From assembly GCA_003427395.1 (NCBI GenBank), contig BFEA01000335.1, forward strand, positions 664,349-687,418: 23,070 nt of DNA, in the 5' to 3' direction. The DNA is from Chara braunii. Taxonomy: Eukaryota > Streptophyta > Charophyceae > Charales > Characeae. Every line of letters starts with the position of its first letter. Positions within the stretch are counted from its first letter, which is position 1. The translations under genes were made by a program, and so were the position numbers. The notes beneath the pieces are model-generated. The model saw only the letters and a program-made list of their open reading frames with translations, made no database searches and was not told where the DNA came from. Positions 1 through 9,231 of the stretch are shown piece by piece.

Positions 1-12
1 GGGTGAGCCGAG

Positions 13-75
13 GGAGATGAGAGAGAGGGAGAGAGAGGGAGAGAGTGAGAGCACACACACACACTCACTCACTCG
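13..75. repeat. Compound GA / CA / TCAC microsatellite
   Basis: A run of GAGA/GGGA units passes into a pure (CA)n stretch and then into TCAC units. It is purine-rich on the plus strand and has no coding signal. The short open frames over it are low-complexity. Confidence 0.85.
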
Positions 76-210
76 ACACGACGGACTCGGACTGAGGGTC
101 GGACGCAGACACAGTGGCAAGGCACAAAGTCGAGGTTTTGGATTCCGAATGCCGAAACGGCAAGTCACACTGAGTACGAGTACAGCAGCAGAGAACTGGT
201 CGAGACTCGT

Positions 211-227
211 CCCCGTACCGTACGGGG
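211..227. repeat. Short perfect palindrome (8-bp arms)
   Basis: Arms CCCCGTAC and GTACGGGG are separated by a single C. The core GTACCGTA recurs on the opposite strand at about 253-260 and 360-367, so three related copies lie within 160 bp. The function is unknown; it could be part of an LTR or UTR stem, but no LTR boundary was found. Confidence 0.6.
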
Positions 228-262
228 AGCCGGCATAAGTACCGGTGACACGTACGGTACCA

Positions 263-263
263 N
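263..263. other. Ambiguous base or collapsed assembly gap
   Basis: A single N interrupts the sequence. The other N in the window (21336) is clearly a contig join, so this one may also be a join of unknown size. Unlike at 21336, the two sides here share no obvious overlap. Confidence 0.6.
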
Positions 264-399
264 GGGCATTTCTGCAAAGGCCCCGAGGGCAGAACTGAAA
301 AATGCAGTATTTGAAAGTGGCGCCCGAATTGCAGCATGGCGCCAGTTGTCCAAAATCCTACGGTACCAAAGGAGGGGTTTGGAAAAAGGGTGCCAGGCT

Positions 400-1460
400 G
401 AAAATGGGATGCAGCCGAAACAGCAAAAGATAGACTAGGGATCGAGCCCAAGGACCTCATCTCCAATCCCATTTCAATGTCTTAGACAAACAGCAAAGCG
501 ACCTGATCAGTCTGAAGGACCTCATATCCAACCCCATTTCAATGTCTTAGGCAAACAACAAAGTGACCGGATCAGTCTCAAGGACCTCATCTCCAGCCCC
601 ATTTGAATGTCTTAGGCAAACAGCAAAGCGACCGGATCAGTCACGAGGACCTCATCTCCAGCCCCATTTCAATGTCTTAGGCAAACAGTAAAGCGACCGA
701 ATCAGTCTCAAGGACTTCATCTCCATCCCTATTTCAATGTCTTAGGCAAACAGCAAAGTGACCGGATCAGTCTGAAGGACCTCATCTCCAACTCCATTTC
801 AATGTTTTAGGCAAACAACAAAGCGACCGGATCAGTCTCAAGGACCTCATCTCCAGCCCCATTTCAATGTCCTAGGCAAAAAGCAAAGCGACCGGATCAG
901 TCTGAAGGATCTCATTTCCAGCCCCATTTCAATGTCTTCGGCAAACAACAAAGTGACCGGATCAGCCTGAAGGACCTCATATCCAGCCCCATTTCAATGT
1001 CTTAGGCAAACAACAAAGTTACCGGATCAGTCTGAAGGACCTCATCTCTAGCCCCATTTCAATATCTTATGCAACCATCAAAGCGATCGGATCAGTCTAA
1101 AGGATCTCATCTCCAACCCCATTTCAATGTATTAGGGAAACAGCAAAGCGACAAGATTAGTCTGAAGGACCTCATCTCGAGCCCCATTTCAATGTCTTAG
1201 GCAAACAGCAAAGCGACTGGATCAGTCTCAAGGACCTCATCTCCAGCCTCATTTCAATGTCTTAGGCGAACAACAAAGCGACTGGATTAGTCTCAATGAC
1301 CTCATCTCCAGCCCCATTTCGATGTCTTAGGCAAATAGCAAAGCGACCGGATCAGTCAAGCGGACCTCATCTCCAGCGGAGTCCAACCCCATTTCAATGT
1401 CTTTGGCAAACAGCAAAGCGACTGGATCAGTCTGAAGGACCTTATCTCCAACCCTGTTTT
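400..1460 (+). repeat. Satellite block 1: 65-bp tandem repeat, about 16 copies
   Basis: The landmark CATTTCAATG recurs every 65 bp (for example 470, 535). The unit reads roughly GGACCTCATCTCCAGCCC, then CATTTCAATGTCTTAGGCAA, then ACAGCAAAGCGACCGGATCA, then GTCTGAA. Copies differ by scattered substitutions; one near 1370-1390 carries about 13 extra bases. The first copy (about 400-445) is degenerate and grades into upstream sequence. The period is not a multiple of three and most copies contain stops, so this is not a protein repeat. The same unit in the same orientation forms the larger block at 20041-21805. Confidence 0.95.
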
Positions 1461-1617
1461 AATTCATCGCACGCAAAAATTGTGATTATTACCACAAACA
1501 GATGATTCAAACATGCATAGTAGATTCACCTTCTGATTCACTTAGAGTTTTGAAAAAGAGAAGAAACATATACACAAGTCAAAGTCAAACAGATTAAACA
1601 ACAGGTTTGCATAGATA
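1461..1617 (+). repeat. Satellite-associated tail, copy 1
   Basis: This is AT-rich unique sequence directly after satellite block 1, starting AATTCATCGC and ending near GCATAGAT. A second copy follows satellite block 2 at 21806-21961, at roughly 85-90% identity by eye. It includes GTCAAAGTCAAAC, which resembles paired W-box cores, but regulation is unproven. Shared satellite plus shared tail means the two loci are copies of one larger unit. Confidence 0.9.
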
Positions 1618-2340
1618 GGGGTTTATTGGGCTGCTAATGGTATAGTGTCGGCCTACCTCTAAATCCTGCCTGGGCTCCGGTATAGCTCCCGCAATCGGTG
1701 GCCCAACCCCCACAAAGCCTTGATGTGACCCTACGGGTTGCAATCCCGCCTGTCACCTTCCTCTCCAAACAGAGACTAGACTGAGAGGAAGAAGGAAAGA
1801 AGGAGAAATATCAGACGCTCAAGATACTAGAAGGGACCAGCTCGACTTACATGAGAGGGCATTGTTACCTTGACTCGCATCAGGGCCCCGCAATGGTGGC
1901 AAAAAACGCAAAGTAACAACCTCCTGTCTTGCCTTAAAATTGCCTCAATACTCCTGTTGCAGAGCCTGACCCAAACATCAACAGTCGTCGTCCGCTCATT
2001 TTGATAGGCAACATTAGTTCCGAGCCACAAGGAGCCGACTTTTAAGACACCCACAGTTGTCTCTAACCTCAATCAGCACCAGTGCAGCATCACCGGCGCC
2101 ACAATTTGGAATCAGCAACAACAACCTAAGTACACACAGATGTTGACCGAGCAGACCACCGCTGTAATCAGAGTATTGTGTCCTCACTCCCGCTTCTACT
2201 TTCCCTCTTGAGCGCACATACATTCTACTTCTTGCGCACTCTCGCTCCTTGCGACTCACATTCTCTCATGCACTATCCTCCCCCTTTCTTACCTTTCCCC
2301 GTTCATACGCCCGTTCCCTCTTACTCCCTTCTCAATATTG
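1618..2340. other. Intergenic, nothing recognised
   Basis: No coding region is supported; open frames are short, overlap on both strands and match no family I know. A stretch at 1633-1755 has tRNA-like pieces (GGTATAGTG and GGGTTGCAATCCC), but they lie too far apart for a tRNA. From about 2200 the plus strand becomes pyrimidine-rich. Confidence 0.5.
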
Positions 2341-2359
2341 TGCATTAGTAATAACGAGG

Positions 2360-2400
2360 CATACTTAATGCACCTGGTCAGGCCCCCGACCAGGTCCCTT
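2360..2400 (+). repeat. Dyad-symmetric short repeat, copy A
   Basis: It reads CTTAATGCACCTGGTC, loop AGGCCCCC, then GACCAGGTCC. The arms ACCTGGTC and GACCAGGT form an 8-bp stem. Related copies occur at about 2686-2722 (minus), 3648-3678 and 3826-3860. Confidence 0.5.
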
Positions 2401-2685
2401 CCTTCACGCATCCCTCACCAGTGTGGCTTGATCGCACAGCAACGAGCGCACACTCGACCTTCGCACGCCCCTCCTTTCGCTTCGTTCCTCGTTTTCTCCT
2501 ACCTCCTCGCAGTTCCCAGCCCGCAAGTGGCTCAACGGGAACCGTTGTGTCGTGTTCACAAGGACAACCACCCTTTTGTCCAGTAAATACCTCTTCCGCT
2601 TAGATCCCTCTCTACTCCAGCAACCTCGTTTTCTCCTTCCCTGCTACCCATCATGCATTCCTATACTGCTTGTGTTCAAGTTTTG

Positions 2686-2722
2686 ACGGATCTGGTTAGA
2701 GGTCTGACGAGATGAACGTGCA
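2686..2722 (-). repeat. Dyad-symmetric short repeat, copy B
   Basis: On the minus strand it reads TTCATCTCGTCAGACC then TCTAACCAGATCC, matching copy A in spacing and in the CTxGTC...ACCAG core. The dyad is less perfect. Confidence 0.4.
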
Positions 2723-3019
2723 GCGCAGAGCGCCGTGCCCTGGCCAACGACGAGTAAGATGGGGAAACCAATACTACGAGCATCACGACAACAAAATCTG
2801 CAAGGGAGATTACCAAGAAGACGCACGTTACAGAGAAGAGGTCCATGAGAAACACCATAGATAACCTACGCTGGCGGCGGATACTGTGGCATCTAACCAA
2901 GAGCATGACAAAGGTACTGACTCCGTTCACCATTTACCAAGCGTGCAAAATGAGAGCGAATTTTCCACTAGATTGCGCAATTATTCGCTGGCGTCAGTCG
3001 CCCTGCCTCCTGCCCGGTA

Positions 3020-3101
3020 AGTCCTCTCACCACCTCTCTCTCTCTTTCTCTCTCCCTCTTTCCCTCTCTCTCTCTCTCTTTCTATATATATATATATATA
3101 T
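3020..3101. repeat. CT-rich tract running into (TA)n microsatellite
   Basis: A long CTCTCT/CTTT tract (about 3020-3080) is followed by about 9 TA units (3083-3101). The arginine/glutamate-rich minus-strand frame over it is a by-product of the dinucleotide repeat. Confidence 0.9.
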
Positions 3102-3409
3102 TCTCCTTCCTCGTGCTTAGCTTCAAAGGCAGCAACTATGGTTTCCAGAAGTGTCTCAGGGGCGGCTTCATTCAAGAGCTCTGCAACGCTACTTAATAAG
3201 TATATAGAGTAAGAATGAATCTCGTGCTAGAATACGGGAAGATTCATCCACATATTTCAAGCCTCTGCATTGGTGGCGCAACTCTTATTGCTCATATTGC
3301 TTAAACCATTGTCCAGATCGGAATTCTGCCACGGCCAATAGATTCAAAGTTCTAAAAAAAAACCAATTAGATTCTTTTCTCGCACAATTTCACCAAGAAA
3401 TGAGCGTGA

Positions 3410-3830
3410 TACAAGGTTTTCATCCTCGCTTTCTCTCGTCTCTCTCCTCGTCGAGTCCTCCGTGCATACCTTCTCTTATTTAACTCTCCATATACTCATC
3501 TAACACTAAAATTAATGGCTCTATTCAATTCGCCTGATGGAACTAGCATCTTAGTCTGTCGAAAATGGTCAAGGAGTGACAAAGATATGACAAACTCACC
3601 TCCTCTTTCCCTCCTTCGTCTTCATCAATTTCCCGTCTTCTTCATCCTCGTGTATCTGGTCCGGATCCCAACCAGATTCATTCTTCTCCTTTATTTGCTC
3701 TGCCTCTCCTCTCTCTCACCTACATCACTGCCTCCCTCTCTCTCCTTTTACCAACTTTGTTCCCTCCTTCGCCTCGTTTTTGTCTCCTCCCTTCTTCTCT
3801 TCTCCCATTCGTCTTTTTCCCGTTGATACT
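3410..3830 (+). other. Strongly pyrimidine-rich tract
   Basis: The plus strand is mostly C and T (runs of CTTCTC, TCCCTC, CTCTCTC), especially at 3596-3830. Open frames here translate to leucine/serine/proline/phenylalanine-rich sequence expected from composition alone. Two copies of the dyad repeat (about 3648-3678 and 3826-3860) lie inside or at its edge. Confidence 0.6.
3648..3678 (+). repeat. Dyad-symmetric short repeat, copy C
   Basis: It reads GTATCTGGTCCGGATCCCAACCAGATTC. The arms ATCTGGT and ACCAGAT form a 7-bp stem, and the layout is that of copy A. Confidence 0.45.
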
Positions 3831-3860
3831 TAATGCATCTCGTCGTGTCCTTCGACAGCG
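3826..3860 (+). repeat. Dyad-symmetric short repeat, copy D (degenerate)
   Basis: It shares ATACTTAATGCATCTCGTC with copy A (ATACTTAATGCACCTGGTC), but the second half of the dyad has decayed. Confidence 0.4.
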
Positions 3861-4092
3861 TAGCCCAACTGGGTTCAGTCTGATAGTACTCTTTGTACGA
3901 AGGAAACTTTGGAGGAAACTGGCTGCCAATCGGCCAGGTAAGTCTTCCGCCCCTATACCCAAAGTCCAGGGAACGATCTGTACGACAGTATCTGCTGCAC
4001 GCTTCTTCGAGTGGAACCAGTTACTAGTTGGTCTGTTAGTCTTTCGCCCCTATGGCCGAACCCGACTACTGAGCTGGAGGGCAGCATGGCTA

Positions 4093-4114
4093 CCCCCCCC
4101 CCCCCCCCCCCCCC
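4093..4114. repeat. C22 homopolymer
   Basis: An uninterrupted run of 22 C on the plus strand, 22 G on the minus. Such a run can form G-quadruplex or i-motif structures and is prone to slippage and sequencing error, so its length is uncertain. Confidence 0.9.
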
Positions 4115-6060
4115 TTGGAGTTCCCTTTGGCCTTGTCATGCACAGGTAAGATTCGTCATTTTTCAGGCCTCGCAATGGGCATGCTCAACACTCGAACTTC
4201 TTACCGCAGGTTGTGGCTGGTGGATTAAGCTTCTGCAGGTGGTCCCCTGCCACTTAGGTTCTTTTCGCAGTGTGAGTTGAGTACCCTCCGGCTCGCATGC
4301 ACTTGAACTCCTCGGTCCGCATGTCAAAACGGCTATGACAAAGGAATCATGTCAATGCTCTGAACGGGCTCCGGACCTGCCAAGAAAGACACATGCTCAT
4401 TTGTTTGGCTGCCGTGATGGCCATCCGTGGAGATTTCCACCGCTCCCCCACTGCAATGCCGCCCTCGGCAGCCCATGCTGGTTTGCACCCCATATACAGT
4501 CAAGAAGGGCGGCAACACACTTGTCGTCCACCCTATTTAGGTGGAGGTACGTGACTGCCTTCCATCTGTCGTTTGCTCAGTAATTTCAAGCAGTCTCCAA
4601 TTCTCTCTTTGAAGTTATTTTCCTCCCTCCTTGCGATATTTCTTTGCTGTCGGTTTTTTAGCCAGGTTTCCGGCTTGATCAAAAACCAAATTTTTAGGAA
4701 AAAGTAAAAAGTAAAAATATTTTTTTACAAAATTGGAAGAACTGACGAGGACGAGGACCCGCCGACACCCTCTTGGTCTTCCCAGTCGGATCCAGGCCCA
4801 TACCCGTCCGACAAAACCAAGTGGGATAGTCCCTTACAGACCCTCGACCCCTTAGTCTCCGCCTGTCGCGCTCCTTTGCTCCATCGCCGCTGCTGACCTC
4901 GAACCCCAAACCCGTCGCCGGAAAATCCAATACTGTAACCAAAATGGCTAAGCCCAAGCTTGAGCTCGGTAGGTGCGTACCTGCATATGATCAGTTCGAG
5001 GGACCGTGATTGGTCCTACCCACACAAACCAGGACTTCGCCTTTGGTCTACCGGCCAATTTCCAGGTCGTCTGAAGATGCCGCCTACGCCCAGGATCATA
5101 ACTATCTGGTATCTTGGTCTTCGGGCGCACAAGATACTTTGCCGAACTTCTGACTTTCCTCGTGCTAAATTTTGACAAAGCTACGCTTTTTAATGTGTCG
5201 TCAACACAGTCTTCCCGTGAGCGAGTAAGGTACTTTCTTTACTTCTTTGCAACGCATCCTACCCGAAGTTGAGTCGGTTTGTGGAGTGAGATAATTCTTT
5301 ATAAAATAAAAAATATATATAACCAAATTGAAAAACTATAGAGAAGGTAACCGGACCCTATGGCCTTTAACACCTTCCGCCGTCCTGGTACTGCTTATGA
5401 CTAAACGACCACCTCACAGTGCAACGCAATAATGTGTGCCCCACAGAATCTTTAATTTGTTTGCATTTGGCTCGGACTTTCGCCAGGAGCGAGGCTCCCG
5501 AGGTGAGCGCCCTGACGGAATTTTCCCCATCAGCACGTTACGTTGATTAAGGACGCTCCCTGTGCGACCTTTAAAAATGACGACAAATTCCCTTGTAAGG
5601 GTGTTTGCTACGATAGTCCTCCCAGACCGCATTAAGCGATGTTTCCGTCGTTTTGGGTAAGGGTTATAAAGTATACGCGAAAACACAAGCAAATGCATAA
5701 ACTGAGCAGATGGATAACCAAATCCGTATAATCGGAAGGACTCAGCTTGGGGTTTGGTATTCTAGTTCTGTGGCGTCCCTATGGCGAGCAAGAGCCCAAC
5801 CTGCACCTCCTGTCTGACTCACAGGGATACTTTGGTTATACTACCACCCTAGGTTAGCTCCAGTGCTCCAATACCAACCCCTTCCGTTTGTCCGAGACGC
5901 CTTCCGATTTTCATTGGGTGTCGTCTTAATCGGGTTGTCAAGTAACCGTCATCTTCGGGCGTGGGTTTTTAGGCAAGACAACTGCACTGAGTGGGACAAA
6001 CCTGCATCACACAACAAGTGCATGTAGCTTACGCTTCTCGAGTAGCGTAGCAAAATCAAG
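4115..6060. other. Intergenic, nothing recognised
   Basis: I see no recognisable domain, RNA gene or transposon terminus. Several CAGGTAAG-like donor sequences occur nearby (3934, 4144), but no matching exon chain or protein family is visible. The 80-94-residue open frames on both strands look like chance. Confidence 0.4.
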
Positions 6061-6129
6061 GCATATTCCTCTAGGTGGCTCACTCTACAATAAAAAAGAA
6101 TAGCATACTCCTCTCGGTGGCTTACCATA
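6061..6129. repeat. 42-bp imperfect tandem duplication
   Basis: GCATATTCCTCTAGGTGGCT at 6061 recurs as GCATACTCCTCTCGGTGGCT at 6103, offset 42 bp. It lies just past the 3' end of the gag-type pseudogene on the minus strand. 42 is a multiple of three, so it could be a coding duplication, but no open frame supports that. Confidence 0.6.
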
Positions 6130-8931
6130 TAAAGCACGCCCCCTTGAGTAACTCAACTTGTGATAGACATAGTGCTGCATGTAGCTCACTCCATGCAATT
6201 AAATCAAAACTCAGCCCGACCTTGCGTCTAGTCACAGGTGGGTTATAGTCGTGCCCTTGGCCACCATAGTTTGGCTGATAAATAGGAATCTGCTGCTCCT
6301 CAGTCCTCCTCCCGTCGACCAGACCTGTCATTGCCTGACGCCTCTGATCCTCCTCTAGGTCAATAATCCTCTGCTCGAGTCTCGAGGTAGACTGTCTCGC
6401 CTACTCGACGTTGGTGACGAGGTCAGATACCATGTCCCTCAGTCCTCTATTATCCTGTTCCAGAGCACCTATCTTGTGTACCGCATCCTGGAGCACCTCT
6501 CCTCGTGCAACCTCGGTTTGCATGAGTCTCCTGACATGCTCCATCACTCATGCCAACTGTCACACTGAGGCATCAGATAACAATCTCGCCTGAAGCCCCT
6601 CTCTGCCTGTGTACGCTCTCCCTCAGGCATAGGCTCCTCTCCTGTCCGCCTCCTCATCCTAACCTCCTCCTGCCATCCGGCTATGGCCGCCTCCTCATAG
6701 AAGAGCCTCTGTGTCTGCTCCTCGGTCTCTTGCCGTAACCTGACAAGAGTCGATACCTGACTCTCCAACTGAGATGATCACACGGTCTCAAGGACAACCC
6801 TGCGGTGAAGCCTATCTCTATCTGTCACTTCTGCAGGTGGCTCATACTTCCTGGGTATCCTCTGAACCTGCGCCCGCTAATCACTCGCATCCCTCTCTTG
6901 AATCTTGAGGACCGCCTCGACCTCCTCTAGAGTCTGAGTCGCCCTTCCCTCAACAAACGTACGGAGGTCACTCACCGCCTCTCTTAATGCATCGTGCTCC
7001 GTCTGCCTGTTGCGACTCAGCTCAAAGGATCAGATGAGGACTCTCCTTGTATAATCTCTAACCTGCTCCGTCGCCTCTCGAGCTGCTGCGAGGCCGTTAG
7101 TACCCACTACCAATATAGGTCCTCTGCATGGTTAGGTCGTCATATAATACCTTGAGCCCACCAGTGGTCCGATCCTCCGGTAAATGAGGTCTCGCGGCCT
7201 GGCCCAGTCGCTCAAATGCCAACCAGCCCGAAAAATGTAACGATGGTATCCGTCCCATCTCCTCGGCTAGCCACGCATTCCTTCTGACAGACTCATGATC
7301 TATCGGCTCTCGAGACTCTGGTAAGCTCTCCTCCTCATGAGTCATGGATGCGTCATGAGTGCGTTCCGGGCCTACCTCAACGTGACCCCTCATGTTGGCC
7401 TCACTCTTATCATCGTTTCGTCGAGGTGTATCCCCAAAATCCTGAGGTGACGATCCCTCTCGCTGGTTTTGTACACCCTCCGTGGGATCCCCCCTGTCTA
7501 GCCCCAAGACCTCGGCCTCAACCTGCTCTGTCTCTATATCCATGGTCGATGGTTGGGATACCTTCTGTCCTACCTGCATCCTAAGAGACTCCATGTTATA
7601 TAGCTGAGCAGTCAACGAACCCTCAGGCTCAGTTGGCTGCTCGGCCAATCGACTCTCGCTCAGTAATGGTAATCCGTCCAATGATGAGGGTACCATCACA
7701 CCTCTTTCACCATCCTCCACTGTCGGCTCTGACTGAGACTGGACCCTCTGCCCATCATGCCCTAGCTCATCATATATCGGCGTCGCATCTCCCGGTTGCT
7801 CAGGCTGAGGCCCCTCGTGCTCCTGCATCAACTCTATGGTGGCAGACCCTATCATAAGCGGTAGCTCTCCTTATGGGAGATCTAATGCCATATCCCATGT
7901 GTCTCTCCACTAATAAGGCCTATCCCTCCTATCCTCCAATGCAGTATCGGAAACCACTCTCTCTGTGGTATCAATCCCTGTAGGTTGGCCTGAAGCAGTC
8001 GTCAACACAAGTTGTGGGGTAGCCTGCTCCCCATCCTCTCTGAATGTAGGCTGAGTAATCCTGTCTGCCTCGTGCGCACCACGGTTTCTAACCCCTATCT
8101 CAGTCGGACATGTCTTTGGTACTGACACTGTCCCAATCTTCGGAGTAGATAAGAACACTTTGTCTCTGAAACCCTACTGATAAGGCCTCCTTCCCCACAT
8201 CACATGTCGGGAGGGTCCTCCCAATATCCATGGTCAGCACCTAATCTCTCCCCTCTAGATCATCCCCTCGATCCTTACGCCCTCGGCGCCTGCCTGTCCT
8301 AGGCCTGCGTGGGGTCTCTGGCTGCTTACTCTCTCTCTGTTGCTCTCATGGTCATCTCTCATCGTCCTCAACCCTCTCTTGCTGCCCTCGTGGACGTATC
8401 CTGAGCTCTAGGACGTAATCTCTAACCTCTCTGCGCAGCCTGCTCCGTCTACCAGCAGTGAACGCCCCTCTAAGTGTCGCTATAAGCTCCGCCCAAGTCT
8501 GCGCTGTGTGTGACAGGGTACTCACCTCACGTCTAAAGCTTCGGGGCAACCCAATGCCGAACCTGCCTAACCCTCTGTGCCTCAGTCCATCTCTGCTTAT
8601 CCCCAAAAATGATAAAAACCTCAAGAAACTCATGCAGGTTAGCCCCATCAAACCGTATGAGCCTGCTCTGTCGATCAATGGGCTGAGGCCACAATCTCAA
8701 CATCCGCCTGGCGAAGTGCCTCTAATCCAATGACTCTCTCACGATCTGAGCCACATGCTACTCATAGCTGCCAGTATCTCTAACCCTCTCTGTCATCTGA
8801 GCGAAATCTAACCCAAGGACCCAAACTTGGCTAACTAATCCGTCAAAAAATGAAAATACATGTTCACCCCCATAACGGAAAGAATCCAATATCGAAGACA
8901 TGGCTAATCGCTCATCCTCCTGTCCCGCCAT
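6122..8931 (-). pseudogene. Degenerate Ty3-type gag-like gene with coiled-coil C-terminus
   Basis: In the family, Gag builds the cytoplasmic particle that packages the element RNA. The likely start is the ATG at 8931 (MAGQEDER...). Two capsid-like modules follow: one with YGGEHVFSFFDG then QIVRESLD (about 8900-8710), one with RFDGANLHEFLEVF then WTEAQRVRQV (about 8655-8540), continuing after a frameshift into TWAELIATLRGAF (about 8470). Next is a long acidic, Gln/Pro/Glu-rich, probably disordered part (8158-7097). Last is a heptad-rich coiled coil (about 7080-6340), including LVRLRQETEEQTQRLF. At least four frame changes and several in-frame stops rule out function. No CCHC knuckle or protease follows. 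It lies about 300 bp downstream of integrase on the same strand, the reverse of normal gag-pol order. Gag assignment is by motif pattern; high confidence in retroelement origin, moderate for exact borders. Confidence 0.75.
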
Positions 8932-8974
8932 CCTCTCGCCCCTCCAAATAGTGGCCAACTTCGAAAAGCCAACC

Positions 8975-9229
8975 CTGCACAAATAAGAAGGACGACAATA
9001 GAGAAAACATAAGAAAGCACAAAAGAGGATGGGAAATGGATATACCGACTGACCCAAGCAGATCTCTCGTACTCTCAGACTATTGACCTGACTGACGAAC
9101 TAAAACTCATACTAAGACCTATCTAAATACTAGCACACAATTCTATCATATTACTAATGCAGAGTACCACCTAATAAGACAAGGAATCAGATACTATTTC
9201 TACTCGCCGTGTTTTTCCGTTGCTCTCAC
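8975..9229 (-). other. Possible intron between pol and the gag-like gene
   Basis: On the minus strand the donor AAG|GTGAGAG sits at 9229 and a pyrimidine-rich acceptor TTTGTGCAG|GG ends at 8975, giving 255 bp. The donor is a few codons after the last integrase-like residues and the acceptor 44 bp before the gag-like ATG. Both match consensus well, but either could be chance, and no transcript evidence is available. Confidence 0.3.
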
Positions 9230-9231
9230 CT

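Noticed and set aside
400-1460. CRISPR array or protein-coding repeat in the 65-bp blocks
   Set aside because: Units are contiguous with no unique spacers, the context is eukaryotic, and the 65-bp period is not divisible by three.
1633-1755. tRNA or SINE head after tail copy 1 (GGTATAGTG and GGGTTGCAATCCC)
   Set aside because: The two boxes are about 95 bp apart and the B-box-like part has swapped core bases; no tail or flanking duplication was found.
3757-4280. Plus-strand frames with a proline run as a host exon, with CAGGTAAG donors near 3934 and 4144
   Set aside because: The proline run is just C22, the rest is pyrimidine-tract translation, and the nearest acceptor is only about 20 bp after the second donor.
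7348-7857. Plus-strand open frames over the gag-like gene
   Set aside because: They are antisense shadows; the minus strand carries the gag and coiled-coil pattern.
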